DNA of 64,000 nt from Acinetobacter sp. A47 (lineage in GTDB: Bacteria; Pseudomonadota; Gammaproteobacteria; Pseudomonadales; Moraxellaceae), in the NCBI RefSeq assembly GCF_000805455.1, contig NZ_JSUS01000071.1, positions 496,001 through 560,000 on the forward strand. Direction: 5' to 3'. Positions 10,016 through 21,025 of the stretch are shown here, piece by piece (position 1 is the first letter of the stretch; every line of letters begins with the position of its first letter). A program made the position numbers and the translations under genes. The notes below the pieces were generated by a model. The model did no database searches, had not been told where the DNA came from, and worked only from the letters and a program-made list of their open reading frames with translations.

Positions 10016-10123
10016 CCGAGACCATGCTTCACAATTTGATTCCAGCCCATTATGCGGAATTTAAACAAAAAACTCATGCAATTTTGGTAAATTACATGAG
10101 TCATTTTTAGCAGTGAATACGGA

Positions 10124-11188
10124 TCAAGCTTCTAACTTTTCAAATACCGGATAATCGGTATAGCCTTCCGCACCCGCACCATAAAAGGTCTGTGGATGAG
10201 GCGGATTGAGCGGCAGGTCATGTTGCAAACGATCCAGTAAATCCGGATTGGCAATATATTGTTTGCCAAATGCAACGGCATCGGCCTGCCCGGTGGCCAG
10301 GATACGTTTCGCAGACTCAGCAGTTAAGCCTTCATTGGCAATCCAGACACCTTTAAATTTCGGACGTAATTTTGGCATGAGGCTGTCCTCTGCTTCATAT
10401 TCACGTGTGAAAATAAACGCAATATTGCGCTGATCCAGCTGCTCAACAACATAGCCGAAGGTTGCCAACGGATTTTCATCGCCCATGTCATGCGAATCAC
10501 TGCGTGGTGAAAGATGTACCCCAACACGGCCAGCCCCCCAGACCTCAATAAAGGCATCGACCACCTGCAACAATAACCGGGCACGATTCTCAACCGGACC
10601 ACCATATTCATCATCACGTTGATTGGTACTGCTTTGCAGGAACTGATCGATCAGGTAGCCGTTGGCAGCATGCAATTCCACCCCATCAAAACCGGCAGCT
10701 TTGGCCAGTTCGGCTGCATGCTTATATTGTGCGACAATTTCCTGAATTTCTTCATGCGATAACGCACGCGGGGTCACAAAAGGACGTTTTGGCCGAAGCA
10801 GGCTAACCTCACCTGCGGGCTGAATGGCACTTGGAGCAACCGGCGTATCGCCGTCCAGTAAATCCGGATGCGAAATACGGCCTACATGCCAGAGCTGCAC
10901 CACAATTTTAGCACCCTGTGCATGCACAGCCTCGACAATCGTGTTCCATGCCTGAGCCTGTTCTTGCGACCATAAGCCCGGGGTATTGGCATAACCCGCT
11001 GCCTTTGGACTAATCACCGTTGCTTCAGTAAGGATTAAGCCCGCATTGGCACGCTGCTGGTAATATTCCACCATTAAGTCGTTCGGAATACGTTGTGCAC
11101 CACTCCGTGCTCTGGTTAGAGGAGCTAAAACCAGACGGTTTTTAATTTTAAAATCGCCTACTTGTAACGCAGAATTTAGTTCAGCCAT
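10124..11188 (-). CDS. Old Yellow Enzyme-family alkene reductase
   Basis: This 354-aa FMN-containing NAD(P)H:flavin oxidoreductase (NemA/OYE class) reduces alpha,beta-unsaturated carbonyls, quinones and nitro compounds. The opening LKIKNRLVLAPLTRAR-type motif (FKIKNRLVLAPLTRARSG), the QLWHVGRISHP segment and DGVELHAANGYLIDQFLQ with the conserved His-Asn pair are present. The ArsR-type regulator begins 26 bp upstream and is probably cotranscribed, which suggests induction by electrophiles. Confidence 0.93.
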   Translation of the reverse strand: MAELNSALQVGDFKIKNRLVLAPLTRARSGAQRIPNDLMVEYYQQRANAGLILTEATVISPKAAGYANTPGLWSQEQAQAWNTIVEAVHAQGAKIVVQLWHVGRISHPDLLDGDTPVAPSAIQPAGEVSLLRPKRPFVTPRALSHEEIQEIVAQYKHAAELAKAAGFDGVELHAANGYLIDQFLQSSTNQRDDEYGGPVENRARLLLQVVDAFIEVWGAGRVGVHLSPRSDSHDMGDENPLATFGYVVEQLDQRNIAFIFTREYEAEDSLMPKLRPKFKGVWIANEGLTAESAKRILATGQADAVAFGKQYIANPDLLDRLQHDLPLNPPHPQTFYGAGAEGYTDYPVFEKLEA

Positions 11189-11214
11189 GATCGCCTCAAC
11201 TTACACTTTTCTTT

Positions 11215-11517
11215 TTAAAGTGTCTGTTTTAAATGTTCGATGTATTGCTGAATCAAAGCTTCATTACGGGTAAAATAGGACCATTGTCCATATTTTTCGA
11301 CCTTGATCAGACCTGCCTGCTGTAATACAGACAAATGATTTGACATGGTCGACTGGGCAACTTTGCCTAAACGCTCGATGTGACCTGCACATACACCCCG
11401 TTCAAAACTGCCACCACATTCCTGTACCGGTAAAAATTGCTCCGGCTGTTTTAGCCATTGCAAAATCTGTCGCCGCAATGGATTGGCTAAGGCTTTGCTT
11501 ATAACATCAATATCCAT
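11215..11517 (-). CDS. ArsR/SmtB-family regulator of the OYE gene
   Basis: This approximately 100-aa winged helix-turn-helix protein contains ALANPLRRQILQWL and STMSNHLSVLQQAGLI, the recognition helix region of ArsR-type repressors. Cys residues in QECGGSFERGVCAGH (a CGG..C pair) could sense electrophiles, but this is inference. An alternative ATG lies at 11559; I favour 11517 because family members usually begin right before the first helix, though the Shine-Dalgarno evidence is weak for both. It lies upstream of the OYE gene, and tandem palindromes precede it. Confidence 0.8.
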   Translation of the reverse strand: MDIDVISKALANPLRRQILQWLKQPEQFLPVQECGGSFERGVCAGHIERLGKVAQSTMSNHLSVLQQAGLIKVEKYGQWSYFTRNEALIQQYIEHLKQTL

Positions 11518-11570
11518 AGACTCACCAGACTTCTCAACAGGCAAAGCTTTGTTCAGCATCTAGATCCAGT

Positions 11571-11619
11571 ATATCTATTTTTATAGATATTAATATCCGT
11601 TTTTTTCGATATTAATATC
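11571..11619. promoter_or_regulatory. Tandem palindromic operator upstream of arsR-OYE
   Basis: A perfect 8-4-8 inverted repeat, ATATCTAT-TTTT-ATAGATAT (11571-11590), overlaps the first of two identical 12-bp palindromes GATATTAATATC (11586-11597 and 11608-11619). Their starts are 22 bp apart, two helical turns. This is the expected form of an ArsR-type operator. Confidence 0.65.
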
Positions 11620-11679
11620 ATATTTTTTCGATTAACTGTCCGATGCTGAACGAGATTGCCTTTTTTAATGGAATTAAAC

Positions 11680-12775
11680 TTACAGACCCTGCTTCAGGCT
11701 TGCTTCGATAAACTTATCCAGGTCGCCATCCAAAACAGCTTTGGTATTCGATGTTTCTACACCGGTACGCAAGTCTTTGATACGTGAATCATCCAGAACA
11801 TAAGAACGAATCTGGCTGCCCCAGCCGATGTCAGACTTCGAGTCTTCCAGCGCCTGTGCCGCTTCATTACGTTTGCTCATCTCCAGCTCATACAGCTTGG
11901 CTCGTAACTGTTTCCAGGCATGGTCACGGTTGGCATGTTGCGAACGCTGGTTCTGACAAGCCACCACAATCCCGGTCGGGGCGTGGGTCAAACGGACCGC
12001 AGAGTCAGTTTTGTTAATGTGCTGACCACCTGCACCCGATGCACGGTAAGTATCGGTACGGACATCAGAAGGGTTAATATCAATTTCGATATTGTCATCA
12101 ATTTCTGGTGAAATAAACACCGCCGAGAATGAGGTATGACGGTTATTGTTACTGTCGAATGGGGATTTACGCACTAAGCGGTGTACCCCACTTTCGGTAC
12201 GCAACCAGCCATAGGCAAACTCGCCATCAACACGAATCGTTGCAGACTTGATCCCGGCCACATCACCATCCGAGACTTCCATCAGCTCGGCTTTAAAACC
12301 ATGGCGTTCGATCCAGCGCATATACATGCGCAATAACATCGAGGCCCAATCTTGTGCCTCAGTACCGCCGGAACCGGACTGGATTTCAAGGAAGCAAGGA
12401 TTCGGGTCCATCGGGTTACTAAACATGCGACGGAATTCCAGGTTACCCAAGGCCTGTTCAGCACTGTCCAGTTCTGCCTGTACATCGGCCAGCAGGCTTT
12501 CATCATCTGCCTCTACAGCCAGATCCAGCATGGCTTTGGCATCCTCCAGCTGCTCAGCCAGACGGTCAAATACACCAATGGTATTTTCCAAACTGCCCTT
12601 TTCTTTTGCGATCGCCTGAGCACGACTCTGGTCATTCCAGATCGCAGGGTCTTCGAGTTCTCTTAAAACTTCTTCTAAACGTTCAACCTTCAGATCGTAG
12701 TCAAAGATACCCCCGTAGTGTCTGGCTACGATCAGATAAATCTTTTAATTGCACTAAATACGGATTAATTTCCAC
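11680..12775 (-). CDS. prfB: Peptide chain release factor 2, with programmed +1 frameshift
   Basis: The gene encodes RF2, which reads UAA and UGA stop codons. It starts at GTG 12775 (VEINPYLVQ...). Codon 25 is TGA (12703-12701). The site reads CGGGGG TAT CTT TGA C, the canonical autoregulatory shift site with its internal Shine-Dalgarno-like G run, so +1 slippage on CTT restores the frame. The protein is about 364 aa. It has the SPF anticodon-mimic motif in [16 protein letters not shown] and the [16 protein letters not shown] catalytic GGQ loop. Because of the shift, the long frame visible without slippage is only 11680-12591. Confidence 0.95.
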
Positions 12776-13183
12776 GCGTCTTTTCTCACACAACTTTTCA
12801 CTTGATCGCGTATTTTAACATAACTGTTTTGCCCGACACAGCCATGCCTTGTGTGCACCTGAACGGTCGAACATGTGATTTAAAACATCTATCCAGTTTT
12901 GTGTTGTCCCATCCTGTATCACAGGTTAAAGGCCTGATTTTGCCTAAAAATTAGACTAAAAACCCTAAAACACATATTTCATCCTAAGTTTTAATAAATC
13001 AAAACAATGATTTTTTATTTATAAATATCAATCAAATAAAATGTCAAAATTACAAGTCACTTACATTTGTACAGTTTGATTACCTTATCAAGATTGACGA
13101 TGATAAAAATTGCTCTAGACTCAAGTTGTAACAAAACATGTATCAGTGTTTAACTTGGTTTAAATCTTAATGAGGAAACAACC
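12776..13183. other. Intergenic region upstream of the porin genes
   Basis: This 408-bp AT-rich gap has no ORF. It must hold the prfB and porin promoters. One candidate for the porin is TTGACG at 13094-13099 with TAGACT at 13116-13121 (16-bp spacer), about 60 bp before the ATG. No terminator or strong inverted repeat is clear. Confidence 0.45.
13094..13121 (+). promoter_or_regulatory. Candidate sigma-70 promoter of the first porin
   Basis: The -35 TTGACG and -10 TAGACT are separated by 16 bp. The position and the strong GAGGA ribosome site nearer the ATG fit a highly expressed outer-membrane protein. It is not verified. Confidence 0.45.
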
Positions 13184-13993
13184 ATGAAAAAATTAGCAAT
13201 TGCATCGGCACTTTTATCTGCGATCGCAGTAACAGGAACTGCTCATGCTTATCAAGCTGAGGTAGGTGGTTCTTATACCTATAAAGACCAAGACCGTTTT
13301 GGTGACAGTGATCGTTTTAGCGTAGATGGTACATATTATTTCAACCCGGTTCAAACACGTAATGCTCCGCTTGCAGAAGCCGCATTCCTTGACCGTGCCA
13401 GCAATGTAAGCGCACAGTACGCACATGAAAAAGATGACGCGATCAAAGACAACCACTATGGCGCTGGTATTGAATACTTTGTTCCAAACAGTGACTTCTA
13501 CTTAAGCGGTAATATTGGCCGTGAAGAAGTGAAGCCAAATTCAAAATACCTGAATGACAACAAGATCAAAATCAATCACTATGCCGGTGAAGTCGGTTAC
13601 TTGCCAGCCCCTGGCCTATTAGTTGCTGCGGGTGCCAAAACCGTTGACGTTAAAGATGGTGACCGTGAAACCAGCCCGACCCTGCGTGCAAAATATGTGA
13701 CCAAAGTTGGTCAAAACGATATTAACCTAGAAGCGTATAGTGCTTTTGGTGACAACAAAGAAGTGACGCTAAAAGGTGACTACTTCATCGATAAAACGTT
13801 AAGTGTTGGTGTGGATTATCAAAAACTTAAATACGATGACACACTGGTCGACTCAAATGAATGGGGTATTTCTGCGAAGAAATTCTTCAATCAGCAGGTT
13901 AGCCTCGAAGGCCGTGTCGGCTTCGGTAATGACAAGTCATATATCGATAATGACTACACCTCTTTCGGCTTACGTGCTGCATACCGCTTCTAA
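13184..13993 (+). CDS. Omp33-36-family outer-membrane porin
   Basis: This 269-aa outer-membrane beta-barrel has a Sec signal peptide cleaved after about residue 22 (ALLSAIAVTGTAHA/YQAEVGG). The YYFNPVQTRNAPLAEAAFLDRASN motif is the family signature of Omp33-36 porins of Acinetobacter, which have been linked to water/solute permeability and carbapenem entry. Alternating-polarity strands end in the C-terminal aromatic residue (YRF). A GAGGA site precedes the ATG, and a paralogue follows about 200 bp downstream. Amino-acid use is Asp/Gly/Lys rich. Confidence 0.88.
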   Translation: MKKLAIASALLSAIAVTGTAHAYQAEVGGSYTYKDQDRFGDSDRFSVDGTYYFNPVQTRNAPLAEAAFLDRASNVSAQYAHEKDDAIKDNHYGAGIEYFVPNSDFYLSGNIGREEVKPNSKYLNDNKIKINHYAGEVGYLPAPGLLVAAGAKTVDVKDGDRETSPTLRAKYVTKVGQNDINLEAYSAFGDNKEVTLKGDYFIDKTLSVGVDYQKLKYDDTLVDSNEWGISAKKFFNQQVSLEGRVGFGNDKSYIDNDYTSFGLRAAYRF

Positions 13994-14020
13994 TACCTGA
14001 AGCTGAACTGATAAATCAAA

Positions 14021-14048
14021 AACGCCCTGATGATTCAGGGCGTTTTTT
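14021..14048 (+). terminator. Terminator of the first porin gene
   Basis: A 10-bp stem AACGCCCTGA/TCAGGGCGTT (14021-14030, 14035-14044) with a 4-nt loop is followed by T residues. Confidence 0.9.
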
Positions 14049-14194
14049 TATCTATACATTTTAACAAATACTTTTTTATCCCTCTCCCGATATCACAGCA
14101 CGTTTTATCATCAAGAATTGACGCTAGGGGATTTTTGATTACACTACACTCCGTAACAAAATATGTATTTTTTTCAAACAAGGGGGAGAAATTA

Positions 14195-15052
14195 ATGAAA
14201 AAATTTACACTTATTGCAGCGCTGATTGGTGCCAGTCTGAGCATTACAAGCCATGCCTATCAATTCGAAGCCAATGGCTCCTATGAATATGCCAACCTAG
14301 ATGACGGTAAAGGCAATAGTGGCGTGATCACAGGCAAATATTATTTTAATCCTGTGCAAACCCGTCAGGCGCCTCTGGCAGAAGCGGCTTTCCTGAATAA
14401 AGCCTCAAATCTTGGCGGAGGCTACGCTTATAGCAAACTGAAGGATGACGAAGGTTTCGGTGACTTGCAGTTTAATATTCTGGGTGTACAAGGGGAGTTT
14501 TATATCCCGGACTCACAATTCTACCTGTCTGGTGCCTTACACCGTACCAACCTAAAGACCACGATTAAGGGTATGGGTTCCGACTCACACAAAGGGGACG
14601 GCTATAGCCTTGAGGCTGGTTTCCTGCCTATTCACGGCTTACTACTGGCGGTTGGTGTGGCTGATTTGTCAGACAGCCTAAATCCGGTTCAGGTCGCACA
14701 ATACGGCTTTATCAACAACTTATCCAATGCAGCACTGGTTTCGGGTGATAATAACGATACGGCAGTGTCTCTACGTGCAAAATATGTATCACAAATCGGG
14801 GGCTACTATACCAATCTTGAAGCACTGAGCTACATAGGAGATGAAACCAGCTATCGCTTAGGTGCAGATCTATACCTTGACCCAACCCTAAGCATTGGTC
14901 TTTCCTTTGCAGACTCTACTGCCAAAGACTCAGATAGTGTATTCAATCTTCGCGCCCAGAAATTCATTACCCCCCAATTTGCATTGGGTGTTGGCTATAG
15001 CACAACAGATGGTGCGGATGCTTATGGCCTTAATGGCACCCTCCGCTTCTAA
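14195..15052 (+). CDS. Second Omp33-36-family porin, tandem paralogue
   Basis: This 285-aa protein is a paralogue of the upstream porin. It has signal peptide MKKFTLIAALIGASLSITSHA, then the repeated YYFNPVQTRQAPLAEAAFL motif, and ends in a C-terminal Phe (GTLRF). The frame is open further upstream (14030), but the ATG at 14195 has AGGGGGAG just before it, so it is the start. An extra segment around residues 165-190 makes it slightly longer than its neighbour. A terminator separates the two genes, so each has its own promoter. Substrate is unknown. Confidence 0.87.
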   Translation: MKKFTLIAALIGASLSITSHAYQFEANGSYEYANLDDGKGNSGVITGKYYFNPVQTRQAPLAEAAFLNKASNLGGGYAYSKLKDDEGFGDLQFNILGVQGEFYIPDSQFYLSGALHRTNLKTTIKGMGSDSHKGDGYSLEAGFLPIHGLLLAVGVADLSDSLNPVQVAQYGFINNLSNAALVSGDNNDTAVSLRAKYVSQIGGYYTNLEALSYIGDETSYRLGADLYLDPTLSIGLSFADSTAKDSDSVFNLRAQKFITPQFALGVGYSTTDGADAYGLNGTLRF

Positions 15053-15070
15053 TTACCAGAGCTTTACCTA

Positions 15071-15098
15071 AAACATCCGCTCATAACAGCGGATGTTT
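15071..15098. terminator. Bidirectional terminator between porin 2 and recJ
   Basis: A perfect 11-bp stem AAACATCCGCT/AGCGGATGTTT with a 6-nt loop (CATAAC) lies between convergent genes. Confidence 0.85.
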
Positions 15099-16798
15099 TA
15101 CTGTGTAAGATGTACGATTTGCAATTGCAGGCTGGTAGTGCCATTAAACACATTACGTTCCAGCGTATAGACCAGATCGGCATGCCCCAGCATAGGATCA
15201 AACTCAAAACGGTCTTTGGCATTAAAAGCAATGGCATCAACAGCATGTGATCCGACAGCAAGTTTCAATTTTAAATGCTGCTCTTTTAACCAGCGATAAT
15301 CAATGATTTTAAACCGCCCTTCAAACTGGGGAAAAGGAAATTTCTGCCCCCATGGTCCCAGTTGTTCGATCCAGTCCAGTGTAACCAAATGCAAATCGAC
15401 ATCGGCCAATTCACCATCTGTCCACAAGGTTGCCTGAAACAGGTCATCGTCCAGCGCTGCAATCGAACGGGTAAAAACCGTTTTAAATACCTCAAAGTTT
15501 TCTTTCTTCAAGGTCAGGCCAGCCGCTGCCGCATGCCCGCCAAAATGGCTCACCAGATGAGGATATTGTTCCGCCACCTGCTCTATCATATCGCGTATAT
15601 GGATCCCTTCAATTGAACGGGCTGAGCCTTTAATATGGATACCATCTTCATCGGGGGCAAACACCAGACTGGGACGATGAAACTGTTCCTTGAGCCGCCC
15701 TGCCACAATTCCGATCACGCCTTGGTGCCACTGCTGATCGAACATCACCAGTGCGGCAGGTAAATCTGCTGTCTCGAGCTGGATATGTTGCAGGGCCTGC
15801 ATCGCCTGCTGCTTCATCTCGTTTTCAACCTGCCGACGCTCGATATTCAGCTGATTCAGTTGCCGGGCCAGCGGATAGGCGGTTTCCATATCTGCAGCAA
15901 GTAAACATTCAATTCCGATCCGCATGCTTTCCATACGCCCAGCAGCATTAATACGAGGCCCCACCACAAAACCCAAATCTTGCGCGCGCAAACTGGCGGC
16001 ATCACGGCCTGCGATATCCAGCAAGGCCAGAATACCGGCCCGACACTGATGCTGCTGTATACGTTTCAACCCGGCATCAATCAGGATGCGGTTGTTATAG
16101 TCCAATGTTGCCACATCGGCATAAGTCCCCAACGCCACCAGATCCAGATACTGTGTCACTTTGGCAGTACTTTTAGCTTGCTGGCTGCGTGAACTTGCCA
16201 ACCTTGCTAACACATAAAAAGCAACCCCAACCCCGGCCAGTGCCTTGCTGGAAAAGTCACAGCCCAGCTGATTCGGGTTCACCACGGCTTCAGCAGCGGG
16301 GGTGGGTTTGGTGGTCAGATGATGGTCGGTAATGATCACCTGCATCCCCAATGCCTGTGCCTTTTCCACGCCCGCATGGCTGGAAATGCCATTATCCACA
16401 GTAATCAAGAGATCAGGCTGGTAACTCTGCCAGGCCAGTTCGGCAATCGCCGGAGTAAGGCCATAACCGTATTTAAATCGGTCAGGTACCAGATATTCGA
16501 CCTGCGCTCCCATTTCTTTGAGCACCAGCACCATTAAGGCCGTACTGGTTGCCCCATCGGCGTCATAATCCCCGACAATGACAATGCGTTTTTGCTGGTC
16601 AATCGCCTGATCAATCAGTTCAACGGCGGTCTCCAGATCTTTTAAGGCGGGTGGCAACAAGTGTTTAAGCTTAAGTTCCAGCTCTTGTTCGGACTGTACA
16701 CCGCGTCTTGCCAGTATTTCAGCAATAAAAGCAGGCACGCCCTGAAACTGTTCAGGGCGTGTAATCAAGGGTCTTTTTTGGATTTGAATCTGGCTCAT
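15098..16798 (-). CDS. recJ: Single-stranded-DNA-specific exonuclease RecJ
   Basis: This 566-aa 5'-3' ssDNA exonuclease acts in recombinational and mismatch repair. It has the DHH-phosphoesterase motifs: DYDADGATSTALM, ITVDNGISS and IITDHHLTT. The GGHAAAAGLTL element of the DHHA1 domain and the PRINAAGRME motif follow. Length fits the family. pdxH ends exactly at the preceding base, so recJ is immediately downstream of pdxH in an operon. Confidence 0.95.
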   Translation of the reverse strand: MSQIQIQKRPLITRPEQFQGVPAFIAEILARRGVQSEQELELKLKHLLPPALKDLETAVELIDQAIDQQKRIVIVGDYDADGATSTALMVLVLKEMGAQVEYLVPDRFKYGYGLTPAIAELAWQSYQPDLLITVDNGISSHAGVEKAQALGMQVIITDHHLTTKPTPAAEAVVNPNQLGCDFSSKALAGVGVAFYVLARLASSRSQQAKSTAKVTQYLDLVALGTYADVATLDYNNRILIDAGLKRIQQHQCRAGILALLDIAGRDAASLRAQDLGFVVGPRINAAGRMESMRIGIECLLAADMETAYPLARQLNQLNIERRQVENEMKQQAMQALQHIQLETADLPAALVMFDQQWHQGVIGIVAGRLKEQFHRPSLVFAPDEDGIHIKGSARSIEGIHIRDMIEQVAEQYPHLVSHFGGHAAAAGLTLKKENFEVFKTVFTRSIAALDDDLFQATLWTDGELADVDLHLVTLDWIEQLGPWGQKFPFPQFEGRFKIIDYRWLKEQHLKLKLAVGSHAVDAIAFNAKDRFEFDPMLGHADLVYTLERNVFNGTTSLQLQIVHLTQ

Positions 16799-17449
16799 TT
16801 ATGGCATCAAACGTTGTAAGGTCCATTGACCCTCTTGGAGTTGATAACTTAAACGGTCATGTAAGCGATTTGGCCGTCCCTGCCAGAACTCATAATAGTC
16901 GGCTTGCACGCGGTATCCGCCCCAGAAACCGGGTTTATCCAGCTCTGCCTGGGCTTGTGCCTGTAAGTCATGGAAGCGCTGTTGCAACAGCTCACGGCTT
17001 TCAATCACCCCACTTTGTGGTGTACTGATATGCGCTGCAATCTGGCTGTCACGTGGCCGTTTATGGTAATAATCGGTTGACTCCTGCTCGGAGATCTTGA
17101 CGACCTTCCCTCCGATACGGACCTGCCGCTCCAGACTTGGCCAATAAAACAGCAATTCAGCATACGGATTTTCTGCAAGGTCCAGGCCTTTCTGGCTATC
17201 ATAATTGGTATAAAAATCATAACCTGCCTCTGTCGCACCACGCAACAAGACCGTACGCACATGCGGACGACCTTGTGCATTTGCCGTAGCTAAAGACATG
17301 GCATATGGTTCATGCAGGTTGGCAGCCAGGGCGTGATTAAACCAGTTCAGGAACTGCAAGTGAGGCTGGTCACTGACCTGGGCCTCGTGTAACTCCCCTT
17401 GCTCGTAACTCAGGCGTAATTCGCTCAGGTCTTTGATCACATCGCTCAT
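16799..17449 (-). CDS. pdxH: Pyridoxamine/pyridoxine 5'-phosphate oxidase
   Basis: This 216-aa FMN enzyme makes pyridoxal 5'-phosphate from PNP or PMP in vitamin B6 synthesis. It contains the RTVLLRG FMN-binding stretch, the NYDSQKGLDLAENPYAELLFYW segment and the C-terminal WQGRPNRLHDR substrate motif. It abuts recJ with no gap and lies 11 bp downstream of glmM. Confidence 0.95.
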   Translation of the reverse strand: MSDVIKDLSELRLSYEQGELHEAQVSDQPHLQFLNWFNHALAANLHEPYAMSLATANAQGRPHVRTVLLRGATEAGYDFYTNYDSQKGLDLAENPYAELLFYWPSLERQVRIGGKVVKISEQESTDYYHKRPRDSQIAAHISTPQSGVIESRELLQQRFHDLQAQAQAELDKPGFWGGYRVQADYYEFWQGRPNRLHDRLSYQLQEGQWTLQRLMP

Positions 17450-17460
17450 TGATGTACCTC

Positions 17461-18798
17461 TTAAGCCGCCTGGGCTTGCGCGCGTACCGCATCCGCCAGA
17501 TGATTTGCCAGTGCCTGCACTTCTTCCTGCTGGTCACCTTCCACCATGACACGGATGACAGGCTCGGTACCTGACTTGCGAATCAACAGTCGGCCACGGC
17601 CCTTGAGCTGTTGCTCTGCCTTTTCAAACTCTGCAACCAGTGCAGGAATGGCATACGGGTCGATCATGTGCTGTAAGCGTACATTGACCAGCACCTGCGG
17701 GAATAACTCAAAACCTGCCACCAGCTCATGTAAGGCTTTGCCTTGCTCGACCATCACCGTCAATACCTGTAGCGCAGCAATAATCGCATCTCCCGTGGTG
17801 CTCTTATCCAGCGTCAGGATATGTCCTGAAGGCTCGCCACCTGTCACCCAGTTATTTTCTTCCAGCGCCTGCAATACGTAGCGGTCACCCACCTTGGCAC
17901 GTACAAAACCGACATTGGCTTTTTGCAAGGCCAGTTCCAGCGCCATATTGCTCATCACGGTTCCCACCACACCGGCCGGCTTGTTTTTGGCCTGTGTCGC
18001 AAGAATGTACAGGATATGGTCACCATCGACCAAATGCCCGTGCTTGTCTACCATCACCACACGGTCGGCATCACCATCAAATGCAATCCCCAGATCAGCC
18101 TCATGCTCAACAACAGCGTTTTGTAATTGTTCAGGATGGGTTGAACCACAGTTCTCATTAATATTTAAGCCATCTGGTTCATTAAAGAGCGGTATAACCT
18201 TGGCGCCCAGTTCACGAAATACCGATGGTCCAACGCTATAGGCCGCGCCGTTGGCACAATCCACTACAATTTTTAAGTTACGCAGGTCAAAATGGTAGGG
18301 AAAGGTCGATTTACAAAATTCGATGTAACGGCCATTGGCATCTTTAACACGCACACTTTTACCTAAATGGGCGGTGTCATCGATTTCGATTTCTTTTTCC
18401 AGTTCCTGGTTGATCTCATCCTGCAAGGCATCGGGTAATTTTTTGCCCTCACTTGAAAAGAACTTGATCCCGTTATCAAAATACGGATTATGTGAGGCTG
18501 AAATGACAATACCCGCGTGGGCATGTAATGCACGGGTCAGGTGGGCAATGGCAGGCGTCGGTAACGGCCCTAGCAGATGTACATATACCCCTGCTGCGTT
18601 TAAACCCGCTTGCAGCGCGGCTTCCAGAATATAACCGGATAAACGTGTGTCTTTCCCCAATACCACAATTGGCTTGCTTTTAGGACTGTTTCGTTTTAAT
18701 ACTTTCCCTGCGGCGAACCCTAGTTTCAAGGCGAATTCTGGGGTAATTGGCATTTGTCCAAATTTGCCTCGAATTCCATCAGTACCAAAATAACTCAT
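17461..18798 (-). CDS. glmM: Phosphoglucosamine mutase
   Basis: This 445-aa enzyme converts glucosamine-6-phosphate to glucosamine-1-phosphate for peptidoglycan and LPS precursors. The active-site serine loop [15 protein letters not shown] has S102 as phosphoacceptor. The metal-binding FDGDADRVV motif and the sugar-recognition GEPSGH loop are present, and the C-terminal [15 protein letters not shown] is the phosphate site. The glmM-pdxH-recJ order looks operonic. Confidence 0.95.
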   Translation of the reverse strand: MSYFGTDGIRGKFGQMPITPEFALKLGFAAGKVLKRNSPKSKPIVVLGKDTRLSGYILEAALQAGLNAAGVYVHLLGPLPTPAIAHLTRALHAHAGIVISASHNPYFDNGIKFFSSEGKKLPDALQDEINQELEKEIEIDDTAHLGKSVRVKDANGRYIEFCKSTFPYHFDLRNLKIVVDCANGAAYSVGPSVFRELGAKVIPLFNEPDGLNINENCGSTHPEQLQNAVVEHEADLGIAFDGDADRVVMVDKHGHLVDGDHILYILATQAKNKPAGVVGTVMSNMALELALQKANVGFVRAKVGDRYVLQALEENNWVTGGEPSGHILTLDKSTTGDAIIAALQVLTVMVEQGKALHELVAGFELFPQVLVNVRLQHMIDPYAIPALVAEFEKAEQQLKGRGRLLIRKSGTEPVIRVMVEGDQQEEVQALANHLADAVRAQAQAA

Positions 18799-18878
18799 GT
18801 TTTACTCACTTTCTTATCGTGTATATGGTCTTAACCATATCTTTCTTTACCGTGTTCACTTTACACCAAAACAAAAAA

Positions 18879-18900
18879 AACCGTCAGTACACTGACGGTT
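18879..18900 (-). terminator. Terminator of guaB
   Basis: Stem AACCGTCAG/CTGACGGTT (18879-18887, 18892-18900) with loop TACA is flanked by T-rich sequence on the minus strand, just past guaB and upstream of glmM. Confidence 0.8.
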
Positions 18901-18925
18901 TTTCAATCGGCAAAATTACCAAAAA

Positions 18926-20419
<1,494 letters not shown>

Positions 20420-20533
20420 CTATTATAAACAAATTTCCATGTGATTTTCATTTTCTATGACGAAAATAATTTAAATCGTTGCTTAAAAAGCTTCCTGCCG
20501 GACCATTATTGCGTGTAAAACCGGTTCATCCTG

Positions 20534-20899
20534 TTAGCAAACCTGATCATAATTGTCATTATTTTCAGAAGGCTGCTGTTCAACCGCAACCAGTGGAATC
20601 AGGTTATGTGCCAATCTTGCCTTGTTACAATGTGAGTCGGCAATCTGGACTTCTTTACAGCTTGAGCTCCGGAACGGATAAATGGCACAGCTCACCTGCT
20701 GCCCCACCTCACCCTGCAAGGCCACACATCTGACCTGTGCCTGATTGGTCCCTTTCATACATGAATAGACAGCTGTCAACGGCTCAACCATGTGTTCAGG
20801 GATCTGTTCTGCCTCAGCCCAGTAGAAAGAAACACGGTAATTTGCACAGCAGGCACCACAACTGACACAGGCATCCGGTGTCGCAATTTGAGACAACAT
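20534..20899 (-). CDS. YkgJ-family cysteine-cluster protein
   Basis: This 121-aa protein has the Cys-cluster of the YkgJ family (CVSCGACCANYRVSF at the N-terminus, later SCMKG, VRCVAL, SCAIYPFRSSSCKEV and HCNK). The cysteines are predicted to bind a metal, probably zinc or an iron-sulfur cluster; the biological role is not known. It stands alone with no clear operon partner. Confidence 0.8.
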   Translation of the reverse strand: MLSQIATPDACVSCGACCANYRVSFYWAEAEQIPEHMVEPLTAVYSCMKGTNQAQVRCVALQGEVGQQVSCAIYPFRSSSCKEVQIADSHCNKARLAHNLIPLVAVEQQPSENNDNYDQVC

Positions 20900-21025
20900 T
20901 TTTTTAAAATTCTCGTTATCAGATTCAATCCTTTATCCGCTAAATCCTAAAAAAATTTATGCCTGCCGACAAGAGTGCATGATCAAAGATTCATGTATTT
21001 TCCAGTCATTTTGCAACCCGGACAC

